Shown: positions 1 to 7,303, counted from the first letter of the stretch. The stretch is DNA of 15,041 nt from an uncultured Gemella sp. (GCF_900766305.1 NZ_CAAFUZ010000045.1:1-15041), one strand, 5' to 3'. The notes: generated by a model from the sequence alone, not told the origin. Numbers and translations are program-made.

Positions 1-1002
1 TCATTGGTGCAAGAAGAGAAACCCGAACTAGTGATAAGCGAAAAAGGAGAACCACTGGTACAAGAAGAGAAACCCGAACTAGTGATAAGCGAAAAAGGAG
101 AACCGCTAGTACAAGAAGAGAACACAGAGCTAGTGATAAGTGAAAAAGGAGAACCACTAGTGCAAGAAGAGAAGCCTTCGTTAGTGATAAGTGAAAAAGG
201 TGGACCACTGGTACAAGAAGAGAACCCAGAACTAGTGATAAGTGAAAAAGGCGAAGCATTAGTGCAAGAGGAGAAACCTAGAGCTGATCTTGAATCTTTA
301 AAAACTAAAGGTCTAGGTGTAGAAGTAGAATTATTAAGTAATATTAAAAATATTTCCTTAAATGTTAAGGTTGTAAAAAATAGTAAGCAATTAACAAGTA
401 TAAGTAAGGTGTTGTCTGTAGAGAAAAATAAAATAAGAGTGTTAGACTTGAAGTTAACAAAAAATGCTAGTGTGTTAAATCTTAATAATAAAAGAATAGT
501 TCGAATTGCTTTACTAGAAAATGAAAGCGACAAGATTAATATCTATCATGTAGAAAAGAATGGAAAGTTAACATTAATACCATCGGAAGAAAAGAATAAG
601 GTAGTTCAGTTTAACATAGATCATTTCAGTTTATTTGCAATTGTAGATTTTAGTAAAACTATTAAAAATAATGAAAAGAATGAACAAAAACAAATTATAC
701 TGGAAACTAAAAAACAACAAAAATCTTCAAATGATATAAAAGATAGAATAAATATTACTAATGAAATTTTAAAATCTAAAACAGTTGTAATAAGTAATAC
801 AAATGAGAAAAATGAAGAATTTGATAATAACTTATTAAATAATACTAGAAGTATTAATAAAAATATTGTTGAATCAAATAATAATTTAAAACAGAATTCT
901 ATTCTTCCAAAAACTGGAGATAGTCCTTCAAGTGAACTTCCTATAGTAGCTGGAGTAGGATTTATTATAGTAGCTTTAGGTATTAGAAAATATAATAGAT
1001 AA
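1..1002 (+). CDS. LPXTG wall-anchored surface protein, C-terminal part (5' truncated by window)
   Basis: The frame is open from base 1, so the true start lies outside the window; the leading TTG at 4 is a repeat codon, not a credible start. Counting from that codon, residues 1-92 are tandem 17-residue repeats (LVQEEKPELVISEKGEP type). Residues about 93-218 look like a beta-rich domain ending in DHFSLFAIVDFSK. That resembles the 'DHFS-aromatic' domain often found just before the wall-spanning region of Gram-positive surface proteins. A low-complexity Asn/Lys-rich linker follows to about residue 299. The end is a sortase signal: LPKTG (904-918), a hydrophobic stretch LPIVAGVGFIIVALGI and the basic tail RKYNR. 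Sortase A would be expected to cleave at Thr-Gly and attach the protein to peptidoglycan. Ligand and function are unknown, since the N-terminal effector part is missing. No RNA or protein partner is visible here. A convergent terminator follows directly. Confidence 0.9.
   Translation, partial: SLVQEEKPELVISEKGEPLVQEEKPELVISEKGEPLVQEENTELVISEKGEPLVQEEKPSLVISEKGGPLVQEENPELVISEKGEALVQEEKPRADLESLKTKGLGVEVELLSNIKNISLNVKVVKNSKQLTSISKVLSVEKNKIRVLDLKLTKNASVLNLNNKRIVRIALLENESDKINIYHVEKNGKLTLIPSEEKNKVVQFNIDHFSLFAIVDFSKTIKNNEKNEQKQIILETKKQQKSSNDIKDRINITNEILKSKTVVISNTNEKNEEFDNNLLNNTRSINKNIVESNNNLKQNSILPKTGDSPSSELPIVAGVGFIIVALGIRKYNR
4..279 (+). repeat. 51-bp tandem repeats, five full copies plus a partial
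   Basis: Five in-frame 51-bp units start at 4, 55, 106, 157 and 208, followed by a 21-bp partial unit at 259-279. Each encodes a 17-residue LVQEE(K/N)-x-x-LVISEKG-x-(P/A) unit. Units 1 and 2 are almost identical in DNA; later units drift at a few codons (KPE to NTE, KPS, NPE; GEP to GGP, GEA). The array probably continues left of the window, because base 1 is already in the same frame. The unit is acidic and Val-rich and resembles a stalk or spacer. Confidence 0.93.
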
Positions 1003-1007
1003 AAAAT

Positions 1008-1047
1008 AAAATCAAACTGGTAAGAAAATTTATCAGTTTGATTTTTT
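1008..1047. terminator. Bidirectional intrinsic terminator between surface protein gene and luxS
   Basis: The arms AATCAAACTG (1010-1019) and CAGTTTGATT (1034-1043) form a hairpin with a 14-nt loop. It has a T run on the plus side (1042-1046) and an A/T-rich flank on the other side, so it can stop both the plus-strand surface protein transcript and the minus-strand luxS transcript. Only 8 nt separate it from the luxS stop codon region. Confidence 0.8.
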
Positions 1048-1050
1048 ATA

Positions 1051-1521
1051 TTATTTACTAAAAACGTTTTTCCATTCTGAACGTTTTTCTAAGAATTTTT
1101 TAGCTTCCATTTGAGCACCTTCTAAAGAGTGAGATGCTGCCCATCCACATTGTACTTCATTACATGCTGGCACTTCAGTAGCAACAAGAACATCTTCTAA
1201 TGTTTTCGCAAGTGCTTCTTCAACTTCTTCGTAACTATCATTGTTAATTACTGATAAGTAGAACCCTGTTTGGCATCCCATAGGTCCGAAGTCTAGTACA
1301 TTATCAAGGTGATTTCTGATAAGTTCAGCGATTAAATGCTCTAAAGAGTGAAGGTTAGGCATTTCTAAGTGTTCTTTATTTGGTTGGCAAAATCTAATAT
1401 CATATTTATAAATTTTATCGCCATTATCACCAGAGTATACACCAACAAGTCTAATATAAGGTGCAACAACTTTAGTGTGATCTAGGTTAAAACTTTCAAC
1501 ATTCATTTTCTTTTCTGTCAT
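1051..1521 (-). CDS. luxS: S-ribosylhomocysteine lyase (AI-2 synthase)
   Basis: LuxS cleaves S-ribosylhomocysteine to homocysteine and DPD, the precursor of autoinducer-2, in the activated methyl cycle. It is a cytosolic metalloenzyme. With a start at the ATG at 1521 the protein has 156 residues, a normal LuxS length. The metal site is visible as HSLEH (His58, Glu61, His62) and the conserved Cys125 in [11 protein letters not shown]. The catalytic Cys83 is in [11 protein letters not shown]. An upstream in-frame TTG (1524) is possible but lies only 4 nt from the GGAGA at 1529-1533, while the ATG has a 7-nt gap, so I choose the ATG. The gene is monocistronic: a shared terminator lies after it, and the permease terminator lies upstream. 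No methyl-cycle partner gene (pfs, metE) is adjacent. Confidence 0.96.
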   Translation of the reverse strand: MTEKKMNVESFNLDHTKVVAPYIRLVGVYSGDNGDKIYKYDIRFCQPNKEHLEMPNLHSLEHLIAELIRNHLDNVLDFGPMGCQTGFYLSVINNDSYEEVEEALAKTLEDVLVATEVPACNEVQCGWAASHSLEGAQMEAKKFLEKRSEWKNVFSK

Positions 1522-1560
1522 CAATATATCTCCATTCTATAAAATTTGTTTGCAAGTATA

Positions 1561-1566
1561 ATTATA
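1561..1566 (-). promoter_or_regulatory. Candidate -10 box of luxS
   Basis: A perfect TATAAT on the minus strand lies about 40 nt upstream of the luxS ATG, just after the upstream terminator hairpin. The -35 region at a 17-nt spacing (TTTTAT) is poor, so this is a plausible but weak call. Confidence 0.4.
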
Positions 1567-1600
1567 CTATAATTTTGAAAAATATAAAATTAATAAGAAT

Positions 1601-1630
1601 AAAACTGATGCTCAAGCGAACATCAGTTTT
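1601..1630 (-). terminator. Intrinsic terminator of the guaD-permease operon
   Basis: Perfect 10-bp arms AAAACTGATG (1601-1610) and CATCAGTTTT (1621-1630) enclose a 10-nt loop, only 5 nt past the permease stop codon. On the minus strand the hairpin is followed by a T-rich stretch (TTTTATTCTT). It separates this operon from luxS. Confidence 0.78.
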
Positions 1631-1635
1631 AAATA

Positions 1636-2949
1636 TTATTTTTCTAATGGAATAAGTTTATTCATTATTATTGCTACAATTGCACCAACAGCAATAGGAG
1701 AACCTATTAAGTATTGAAGTAACTGTGGAGCACTAGCTTTTAATTCTGCCGGAATAAATAATAATCCAATTGTAAACATTAAAGGTACTCCGATAATGTA
1801 TAATTCTCTTTCTGAGAAGTCAAGATTTTTAACAACTCTAAATCCATTTAGCAGGATGATAATACATACTACTGAGAATACGCCACCGATTACTGCAGAA
1901 GGAATTGAATTAATTACGGCAGAAAGTTTACCTAAGAATGATAATCCGATAAACCAGAATGAAGCCATAACGAATACTTTTCTACTAGCTACCCCAGTAA
2001 TAGAGATAATCCCAGCATTTGTAGAGTAACCAGTAACAGGAGTTGCTCCAACTAGAGCGGCAGCTAAACATCCGATACCTTCTCCGATAACACCTTTGTT
2101 AACTTGAGTGTCGCTTAAAGGTTGGTCAATAACAGAGCTTACTGCATACCAAGTTCCTGTAGTCTCAGCTAAAAGTACCATATAAATAATAATCATTGTA
2201 ATAATAGCAGAGATTTCAAAATGTATACTATAATCTAAGAATAATAGTTTTGGCATTGAGAAAAAGCTAGCATCTTTAATTCCTTGAGTATTAAAACCAC
2301 CCATTAAGTATGCAGAAAATGTTCCGATAGCTAAGGCAATTATTACTGAAGAAATTTGGAAAATTCTTTTGAACTTGTTAACGTAATTTCCTAAAGTAGA
2401 AAATAGAATTAAAGAAGCGGCTGTAATGAATGCTAATAATACATTTTGTTTCATTGTCAGACCATTTCCTTCGATGTAGATGTTACTTACAAATGCAGAT
2501 GGAAGTAAAGTTAAACCAACGATCATAATTATTGTTCCACTAACGATAGAAGGTATGTAATTTTTTACTATATATTTATAAATACCAGAATAACCTAGCA
2601 AGATAACTAAAATCGCACCGACAATACTAGCTCCTAGAACAGTACCAAGGTTTTTAGTTCCCATATAAATACCAATAATAGCTCCAAGAGGAATAAATGA
2701 TGGACCTTGACATACAGGTAGTTTTAAATAGAATAAAACTTGAATTAATGATGCAATCCCAGCTCCTAAGAAAGTAGACTGAATTAAACCAGTAGCATCA
2801 CCAGGTGATAATGCAATAGCTGTTGCTAAGATAAAAGGTGGTACGTAGACATCCATTGCAAGGACGTGTTGTAAACCTAAGATTAGGGATTGTGAAAATG
2901 GAATATTTTCTTCAACACCTATAGTTAAATGTTTATTTTGTTTCGTCAT
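1636..2949 (-). CDS. NCS2-family nucleobase permease (xanthine/uracil/guanine type)
   Basis: This is an integral membrane nucleobase:cation symporter of the NCS2 (NAT/NCS2, COG2233) family. The 437 residues are mostly hydrophobic, as expected for a 14-segment NCS2 fold. Diagnostic stretches are QHVLAMDVYVPPFILA (residues 27-42), QGPSFIPLGAIIGIY near 81-95, the acidic AETTGTW (261-267), and TNAGIISITG (310-319). The last fits the NAT signature N-x-G-x4-T-[RKG], with Thr in place of the usual first residue. Sequence alone does not settle the substrate. Location 33 nt downstream of guanine deaminase in the same transcript points to a purine base, most simply guanine, hypoxanthine or xanthine; uracil remains possible. 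The ATG is preceded by AAAGGAGA 10-11 nt upstream. A terminator follows directly. Known relatives include PbuX, PbuO/PbuG-like functional analogues and UraA; I do not assign a symbol. Confidence 0.88.
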   Translation of the reverse strand: MTKQNKHLTIGVEENIPFSQSLILGLQHVLAMDVYVPPFILATAIALSPGDATGLIQSTFLGAGIASLIQVLFYLKLPVCQGPSFIPLGAIIGIYMGTKNLGTVLGASIVGAILVILLGYSGIYKYIVKNYIPSIVSGTIIMIVGLTLLPSAFVSNIYIEGNGLTMKQNVLLAFITAASLILFSTLGNYVNKFKRIFQISSVIIALAIGTFSAYLMGGFNTQGIKDASFFSMPKLLFLDYSIHFEISAIITMIIIYMVLLAETTGTWYAVSSVIDQPLSDTQVNKGVIGEGIGCLAAALVGATPVTGYSTNAGIISITGVASRKVFVMASFWFIGLSFLGKLSAVINSIPSAVIGGVFSVVCIIILLNGFRVVKNLDFSERELYIIGVPLMFTIGLLFIPAELKASAPQLLQYLIGSPIAVGAIVAIIMNKLIPLEK

Positions 2950-2982
2950 AAATAACGTAATCTCCTTTTTATTTTTATGTTA

Positions 2983-4344
2983 TTAATCTTTTTTTAGAAT
3001 TTGTTTACCTTGAACCCAGACTTCACGAATATTTTCTGAAGTAGAAAGGTATAATATTTTTTGAAGAAGGTGTTTTTCTTCTTCGTTATTTAAATAATTT
3101 GGAAGTTTATTTGTCGATGTATTGATATCAATGACTTGGAAATCGCAAATATAACCCTCTTTAAAAAGTCCTAGTGGTAATTTCAAAGCTTCGCCACCAC
3201 CAGTGGTTGCAAGATAAAATGCTTCAAATACACTCACTTTTGAATCATGATTACCACGGCAACTAGCTTCCAGTCTATTGTCAACTCCATCATTTAACAT
3301 CCTACTAGCCATGACCGTATGTTTTATATTGTCATATAGGCTAGGGGAGAACCCTCCTGAGATATCAGTACCTAAGCAGATATTTAAACCTTGTTTTTTA
3401 AGTTTGTTAACAGGTAAAACTGCATTGGCAAAATATGAATTAGAAATAGGACAGTGACAAACTGAAGAGTTATTCTTTTTGAAAATATCAGCATCTTCAG
3501 AATTTATAAAATTGCCATGAGCCATTATTGATTTATCTGTTAATAGACCAAATTGATCCAAAATTTCGGTATCTCGTTTTCCAAAACGTTCAAGAACGAA
3601 ATTATGCTCCCAATCACTTTCACTACAATGACTTTGTATATAGCAGTTGTATTTCTTTGCTAATTTTCCTAACTCTAAAAGAGCATCGTCTGTACAGCTT
3701 GGAACAAAACGTGGAGTAATAACAGGATATACACCTTGAGGAACATCTTTTGAAAGCTCATGAACATCATTAATAAACCTCTCGGTATTTTCAATAGCTT
3801 CTTTTGTGCTATTATCTCGATAAAATTCAGGATTCATAGTTTTATCATCCATAACTACTTTTCCGACAAATCCTCTTTGTCCCAAATTAGCACAAATTTT
3901 TGCTAATTCGAGTGTAGCTTCATTATGGATAGTTCCAAAGTACATTGCAGATGTAGTACCGTTAGCTAATAATGTTTTTACTAAATCAGTATAGACTTCT
4001 CGAGCGTAGTTGATATCTTTATATTTCGATTCTAAAGGGAAGGTGAAATTATTTAACCAGTGGCTTAATTCGTCATCCAATGCAAGGCCAGCTTGAGGCC
4101 ATTGTGGAGCATGGATGTGCAAATCAATAAAACCAGGTAAAAGTATTTTATCTTTAAAATCAATAAAATTACTTTCTTTTGAGTACTGATTTAATATCGG
4201 TTGATAATTTTCATCTTCTTTTCTAATAATTTCAGAAATAATTCCATTATCAGAAACTAAAAGTATAGCCTGTTCTAAAAATTCAATTTCACCATACTTT
4301 GGACTATGAAAAAAAGATGCTTTAATAATTTTTTCGGTTTTCAT
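2983..4344 (-). CDS. guaD: Guanine deaminase (amidohydrolase family)
   Basis: Guanine deaminase hydrolyses guanine to xanthine and ammonia, committing guanine to the xanthine pool or making its nitrogen available. It is a cytosolic Zn-dependent amidohydrolase. The 453 residues match the long (animal/E. coli GuaD) type, not the short cytidine-deaminase-like GuaD of B. subtilis. Zinc and active-site residues are visible in order: GFIDLHIHAPQ (His76, His78), PRF (Arg212-Phe213, substrate contact in the family), QSHCSE (His239, Glu242), AHGNF (His276), CHCPISNS (296-303) and GTDISGG (Asp327). The ATG at 4344 has AGGAGA 9 nt upstream. It is the first gene of a two-gene operon with the NCS2 permease. 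Its promoter contains duplicated PurBox-like elements. Another amidohydrolase substrate is possible, but the APQ/PRF pattern and the permease partner favour guanine. Confidence 0.92.
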   Translation of the reverse strand: MKTEKIIKASFFHSPKYGEIEFLEQAILLVSDNGIISEIIRKEDENYQPILNQYSKESNFIDFKDKILLPGFIDLHIHAPQWPQAGLALDDELSHWLNNFTFPLESKYKDINYAREVYTDLVKTLLANGTTSAMYFGTIHNEATLELAKICANLGQRGFVGKVVMDDKTMNPEFYRDNSTKEAIENTERFINDVHELSKDVPQGVYPVITPRFVPSCTDDALLELGKLAKKYNCYIQSHCSESDWEHNFVLERFGKRDTEILDQFGLLTDKSIMAHGNFINSEDADIFKKNNSSVCHCPISNSYFANAVLPVNKLKKQGLNICLGTDISGGFSPSLYDNIKHTVMASRMLNDGVDNRLEASCRGNHDSKVSVFEAFYLATTGGGEALKLPLGLFKEGYICDFQVIDINTSTNKLPNYLNNEEEKHLLQKILYLSTSENIREVWVQGKQILKKD

Positions 4345-4373
4345 ATTTTCATTTCTCCTAAAGAATTTTTATA

Positions 4374-4402
4374 AATATAACACGAAAAACGAACGTTGTC
4401 AA
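4374..4402 (-). promoter_or_regulatory. Strong sigma-A promoter of guaD
   Basis: On the minus strand TTGACA (4402-4397) is followed by a 17-nt spacer and TATATT (4379-4374). The predicted start of transcription is near 4367, leaving a leader of about 23 nt, too short for a purine riboswitch. The spacer is filled by one copy of the AACGTTCGTTTTT element, so a bound regulator would block RNA polymerase. Confidence 0.8.
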
Positions 4403-4451
4403 CATATAAATATAATATTAAAAAATAAATTTTCTAAAAACGAACGTTATC
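4385..4451. promoter_or_regulatory. Paired PurBox-like direct repeats upstream of guaD
   Basis: Two copies of AAAAACGAACGTTRTC (plus-strand orientation) occur at 4385-4400 and 4436-4451. They are identical at 15 of 16 positions and start 51 bp apart. The first 13 bases agree at 11 positions with the PurR PurBox consensus AWWWCCGAACWWT known from Bacillus and Lactococcus. The proximal copy lies within the -35/-10 spacer, and the centre of the distal copy is about 75 bp upstream of the predicted transcription start. A purine-responsive regulator, perhaps PurR, is the likely binder. That identity is inference. Confidence 0.6.
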
Positions 4452-4480
4452 GAGGTAAATCAAAGTTTAAAGTTCGTGAA

Positions 4481-4510
4481 AAACGACGAAGAATATTTTC
4501 TTCGTCGTTT
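4481..4510 (-). terminator. Intrinsic terminator of glyA
   Basis: Perfect 12-bp arms AAACGACGAAGA (4481-4492) and TCTTCGTCGTTT (4499-4510) enclose a 6-nt loop. On the minus strand the hairpin ends in a run of five T, 20 nt after the glyA stop codon. It insulates glyA from the guaD promoter. Confidence 0.85.
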
Positions 4511-4530
4511 GAAATATTATATTGATATTT

Positions 4531-5748
4531 TTATCTAAATTCTTTTCTTTCTTTTGCTACTAGAGTTGCTACTCTTTCTTGAGCTTTTTCTAGATAGTTT
4601 TCACCTTGTTTTAATAAATCACAAATGATATTAGTAATTTCTACAAAGTCTTCTTCTACGTAACCTTTAGAAGTCATAGCAGCAGCTCCTAAACGTAACC
4701 CACTAGTTTTCACTGGTGGTAATGTATCGAATGGAATACCATTTTTATTACATGTGATTTTAGCTTTACTTAATAGGTCACTAGCATCATGTCCAGTAAC
4801 ATTATAAGTAGAATATGTGTCGATAAGACATAGGTGGTTATCACTACCATTTGAAACTACAGGAATATTATTAGCTTTAAATGCTTCTACCATCGCTTGC
4901 ATATTTTTTACTACTTGTTGTTGGTATACTTTGAATTCAGGTTTAAGAGCTTCAGCAAAACAAATTGCTTTTGCAGCAACAACATGTTCTAATGGTCCTC
5001 CTTGTGCACCTGGGAAAATCATTTTATTAATTTTTATTGCAATTTCCTCATTATTAGTAAGAATAATACCACCACGAGGACCTCTTAAAGTTTTATGTGT
5101 AGTAGATGTAACTACATCAGCGTAAGGTACAGGGTTTGGATGTAAGCCAGCAGCTACAAGCCCAGCGATGTGAGCCATATCAACTAATAAATAAGCACCT
5201 ACTTCATCAGCAATTTCTCTAAATTTAGCAAAATCAATAATACGAGAATATGCACTTGATCCAGCAATAATCATTTTTGGTTTATGTTCTTTAGCAATAC
5301 GAAGGACTTCATAGTAATCAATTAGATGCGTATCTTTTGTCACGCCATAAGAAACAGCATTAAATAATTTCCCTGAGAAGTTAACTTTGCTACCGTGAGT
5401 AAGGTGCCCACCTGCATCCATACTCATACCTAAAACAGTATCACCAGGTGTTAATAAAGATAAGTAAACTGCGATGTTTGCACTTGATCCTGAGTGTGCT
5501 TGCACGTTTGCAAATTTTGCATCATAAAGTTCTTTTAATCTATCTATTGCAAGAGATTCTATTTCGTCAATTACTTCACATCCATCATAGTATCTTTTTC
5601 CAGGATAACCTTCAGCGTATTTATTTGTTAAAATACTTCCTGTTGCTTTTAGAATGTCTTTAGAAACAAAGTTTTCACTTGCAATAAGTTCAATATTCGT
5701 ATTTTGTCTATGTTGTTCTTTTTCAATAAGTTCAAAAATTTTATCCAT
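4531..5748 (-). CDS. glyA: Serine hydroxymethyltransferase
   Basis: GlyA is the PLP enzyme that interconverts serine plus tetrahydrofolate with glycine plus 5,10-methylene-tetrahydrofolate. It is the main source of one-carbon units for purine, thymidylate and methionine synthesis. The 405 residues are a normal length. Visible motifs are LIASENF (21-27), [17 protein letters not shown] (42-58), QAHSGSSAN (83-91), DAGGHLTHG (111-119), the cofactor-contacting DMAHIAGL (Asp190, His193), and the PLP-lysine motif [13 protein letters not shown] with Lys219. The ATG at 5748 has AGGAG 7 nt upstream. It appears monocistronic, with its own terminator. In B. subtilis glyA belongs to the PurR regulon, but I see no good PurBox close to this start. 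Confidence 0.97.
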   Translation of the reverse strand: MDKIFELIEKEQHRQNTNIELIASENFVSKDILKATGSILTNKYAEGYPGKRYYDGCEVIDEIESLAIDRLKELYDAKFANVQAHSGSSANIAVYLSLLTPGDTVLGMSMDAGGHLTHGSKVNFSGKLFNAVSYGVTKDTHLIDYYEVLRIAKEHKPKMIIAGSSAYSRIIDFAKFREIADEVGAYLLVDMAHIAGLVAAGLHPNPVPYADVVTSTTHKTLRGPRGGIILTNNEEIAIKINKMIFPGAQGGPLEHVVAAKAICFAEALKPEFKVYQQQVVKNMQAMVEAFKANNIPVVSNGSDNHLCLIDTYSTYNVTGHDASDLLSKAKITCNKNGIPFDTLPPVKTSGLRLGAAAMTSKGYVEEDFVEITNIICDLLKQGENYLEKAQERVATLVAKERKEFR

Positions 5749-5812
5749 AATGGTACTCCTTTAATTGTATATATTTAGAATAAAGAAAGGTACAGTTCTA
5801 TAAAAATAAGAA

Positions 5813-5840
5813 CTAATAGATAAACTTAATACTATGTCAA
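5813..5840 (-). promoter_or_regulatory. Candidate glyA promoter
   Basis: On the minus strand a consensus -35 TTGACA (5840-5835) is followed after 16 nt by TATTAG (5818-5813), a 4/6 match to the -10 consensus. The leader would be about 58 nt. A 6-bp inverted repeat AGTTCT/AGAACT (5794-5814) overlaps the -10 and start region. Another inverted repeat (AACTATTAA 5839-5847, TTAATAGTT 5864-5872) abuts the -35. Either could be an operator or chance in AT-rich DNA. Confidence 0.45.
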
Positions 5841-5872
5841 CTATTAAGAAAAATATGAATTTTTTAATAGTT

Positions 5873-6190
5873 AGATCTTTGTAAAATTTCTTTTATTCTA
5901 TGTCTTATAATAATAGCATAGTATGAATAATAAATAAACTAAAAAATGATGAAAATATTCTAAATTATTAAAAAATATAGAAAACTAGCTATGAAAACCG
6001 AATATTAAAATCCATATTATTAAATATCAATCGCAATAAGTTAACAAGATAGAATTTTTAATGTTGATGTGAAAAATATTAATATAATACTAACTGATAA
6101 GATTTAATAAAAATATAAATACAAATAGTAAAAAAATTAATGGATTTTAATTGGTCTATACTTGAATTAGTAGAAATGTTTTAATATTTA
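5873..6190. other. Non-coding AT-rich stretch between divergent glyA and prs
   Basis: This is most of the 509-bp gap between the two start codons. I find no credible ORF, no tRNA-like structure and no riboswitch that I recognise. It contains several TATAAT-like hexamers, for example 6083-6088, with poor partners, and A/T runs. A single sequence at 5994-6006 (AAAACCGAATATT) matches the PurBox consensus at 12 of 13 positions but has no inverted partner and no clear promoter at the expected distance. Confidence 0.5.
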
Positions 6191-6199
6191 TGCTATAAT
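6171..6199 (+). promoter_or_regulatory. Extended -10 promoter of prs
   Basis: TGCTATAAT (6191-6199) is an extended -10 box (TGnTATAAT). The -35 position at a 17-nt spacing (TAGAAA) is poor, as is common for extended -10 promoters. Transcription would begin near 6206, giving a leader of about 52 nt that contains a short palindrome AATACATCTGTATT (6209-6222). Confidence 0.6.
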
Positions 6200-6257
6200 A
6201 ATTAACGGAATACATCTGTATTACTATCGAACCAAATTTTAAGGAGAAAAATTTAAT

Positions 6258-7208
6258 ATGCTTGTAGATAAACCATTAAAGCTGTTTTCATTAAATGCTA
6301 ACATTCCATTAGCTAAACAAGTAGCGAAGTCACTAGGAGTAGAATTAAGTAAATGTAGTGTTAAAAAATTCAGTGACGGAGAGGTTTCAATTAATATAGA
6401 GGAAAGTGTACGTGGTAGCGAAGTATTCGTACTACAATCAACTAGTGGCCCTGTAAATGACAACTTAATGACTTTATTAATTATGATAGATGCACTTAAA
6501 CGTGCTTCAGTGGACACTATTAACGTTGTAATTCCTTATTACGGATATGCACGTCAAGATAGAAAAGCAAGAAGTCGTGAACCAATTACTGCTAAACTAG
6601 TAGCTAACTTATTAGAAGTAGCAGGAGCAGATCGTATAATCGCATTAGATCTTCACGCCCTTCAAATTCAAGGATTCTTTGATATTCCAGTTGATCACCT
6701 TATGTGTGTACCAATTATTGCGAAATATTTCAAAGAAAAACTTCCAGATATGGAAGAAGTTGTTGTTGTATCACCAGACCACGGTGGTGTAACACGTGCT
6801 AGAAAACTAGCAGATGCTTTAAATACACCAATCGCGATTATCGATAAGAGAAGACCAAAACCAAATGTTGCTGAAGTTATGAATATCGTAGGTAACATTG
6901 AAGGAAAAACTTGTATCCTTATTGATGACATTATCGATACAGCAGGAACTATTACTTTAGGAGCTCAAGCCCTTAAAGATAGAGGAGCAAAAGAAGTTTA
7001 TGCAAGTTGCTCACACGCTGTATTAAGTGGACAAGCATTAGATAGAATTGAAAATTCTCCAATTAAAGAATTAGTATATGCTAACACAATAGATATACCA
7101 GAAGAGAAAAAATTAGATAAAATGGTACCGTTATGTGTAGGTGATTTAATAGCTAAGGCTATTTACAAAATCCACAATAACGAACCTGTAAGTGTTCTTT
7201 TTGAATAA
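6258..7208 (+). CDS. prs: Ribose-phosphate pyrophosphokinase (PRPP synthetase)
   Basis: Prs transfers pyrophosphate from ATP to ribose 5-phosphate to make PRPP, the precursor for purine, pyrimidine, NAD, histidine and tryptophan synthesis. The 316 residues are typical of class I enzymes. Motifs seen are [18 protein letters not shown] (93-110), [18 protein letters not shown] with metal/ATP-site His133 (131-148), VSPDHGG (171-177), the catalytic-loop KRRP (197-200), and the PRPP-binding [13 protein letters not shown] (220-232). The ATG at 6258 follows AAGGAG (6241-6246). It stands first in the prs-pth-mfd-tag run, but a strong hairpin after it probably reduces read-through. In Bacillus prs is preceded by gcaD (glmU) and followed by ctc; both are absent here, so prs has its own promoter. 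Confidence 0.97.
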   Translation: MLVDKPLKLFSLNANIPLAKQVAKSLGVELSKCSVKKFSDGEVSINIEESVRGSEVFVLQSTSGPVNDNLMTLLIMIDALKRASVDTINVVIPYYGYARQDRKARSREPITAKLVANLLEVAGADRIIALDLHALQIQGFFDIPVDHLMCVPIIAKYFKEKLPDMEEVVVVSPDHGGVTRARKLADALNTPIAIIDKRRPKPNVAEVMNIVGNIEGKTCILIDDIIDTAGTITLGAQALKDRGAKEVYASCSHAVLSGQALDRIENSPIKELVYANTIDIPEEKKLDKMVPLCVGDLIAKAIYKIHNNEPVSVLFE

Positions 7209-7230
7209 TAATTAATTAAATCTAGCTTAG

Positions 7231-7257
7231 AGAAGGCAGCGGAGTCCGTTGCCTTCT
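7231..7257 (+). terminator. Strong hairpin after prs (probable terminator or attenuator)
   Basis: The 12-nt arms AGAAGGCAGCGG (7231-7242) and CCGTTGCCTTCT (7246-7257) pair fully with one G-U pair around a 3-nt loop. It is unusually GC-rich for this region. The downstream T tract is weak (CTTTA), so it may allow partial read-through into pth, for which I see no convincing separate promoter in the 95-nt gap. Confidence 0.65.
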
Positions 7258-7303
7258 TTAAGTCATATTTTCGATAGTAAATAAAATAAAGAGAGGATAA
7301 TCT

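Noticed and set aside
4..279. CRISPR-like array
   Set aside because: The 51-bp units are contiguous, have no unique spacers and are an intact in-frame coding repeat within a surface protein.
1796..2029. Plus-strand ORF of 77 codons inside the permease gene
   Set aside because: It lies wholly opposite a clear NCS2 permease coding region, with no ribosome-binding site or recognisable protein features; an antisense shadow.
4345..4530. Purine riboswitch upstream of guaD
   Set aside because: The promoter at 4374-4402 leaves only about 23 nt of leader, and I see none of the conserved purine riboswitch core. Control here looks DNA-binding based.
4817..5125. Plus-strand ORF of 102 codons inside glyA
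   Set aside because: It is opposite a highly conserved SHMT region that includes the PLP lysine motif; the protein looks like noise.
5994..6006. PurBox-like AAAACCGAATATT controlling glyA or prs
   Set aside because: It matches 12 of 13 consensus bases, but it is single, has no inverted partner, and lies about 205 bp before the likely prs start and about 190 bp from the glyA start. In AT-rich DNA this can be chance, so it is not listed as a regulatory site.
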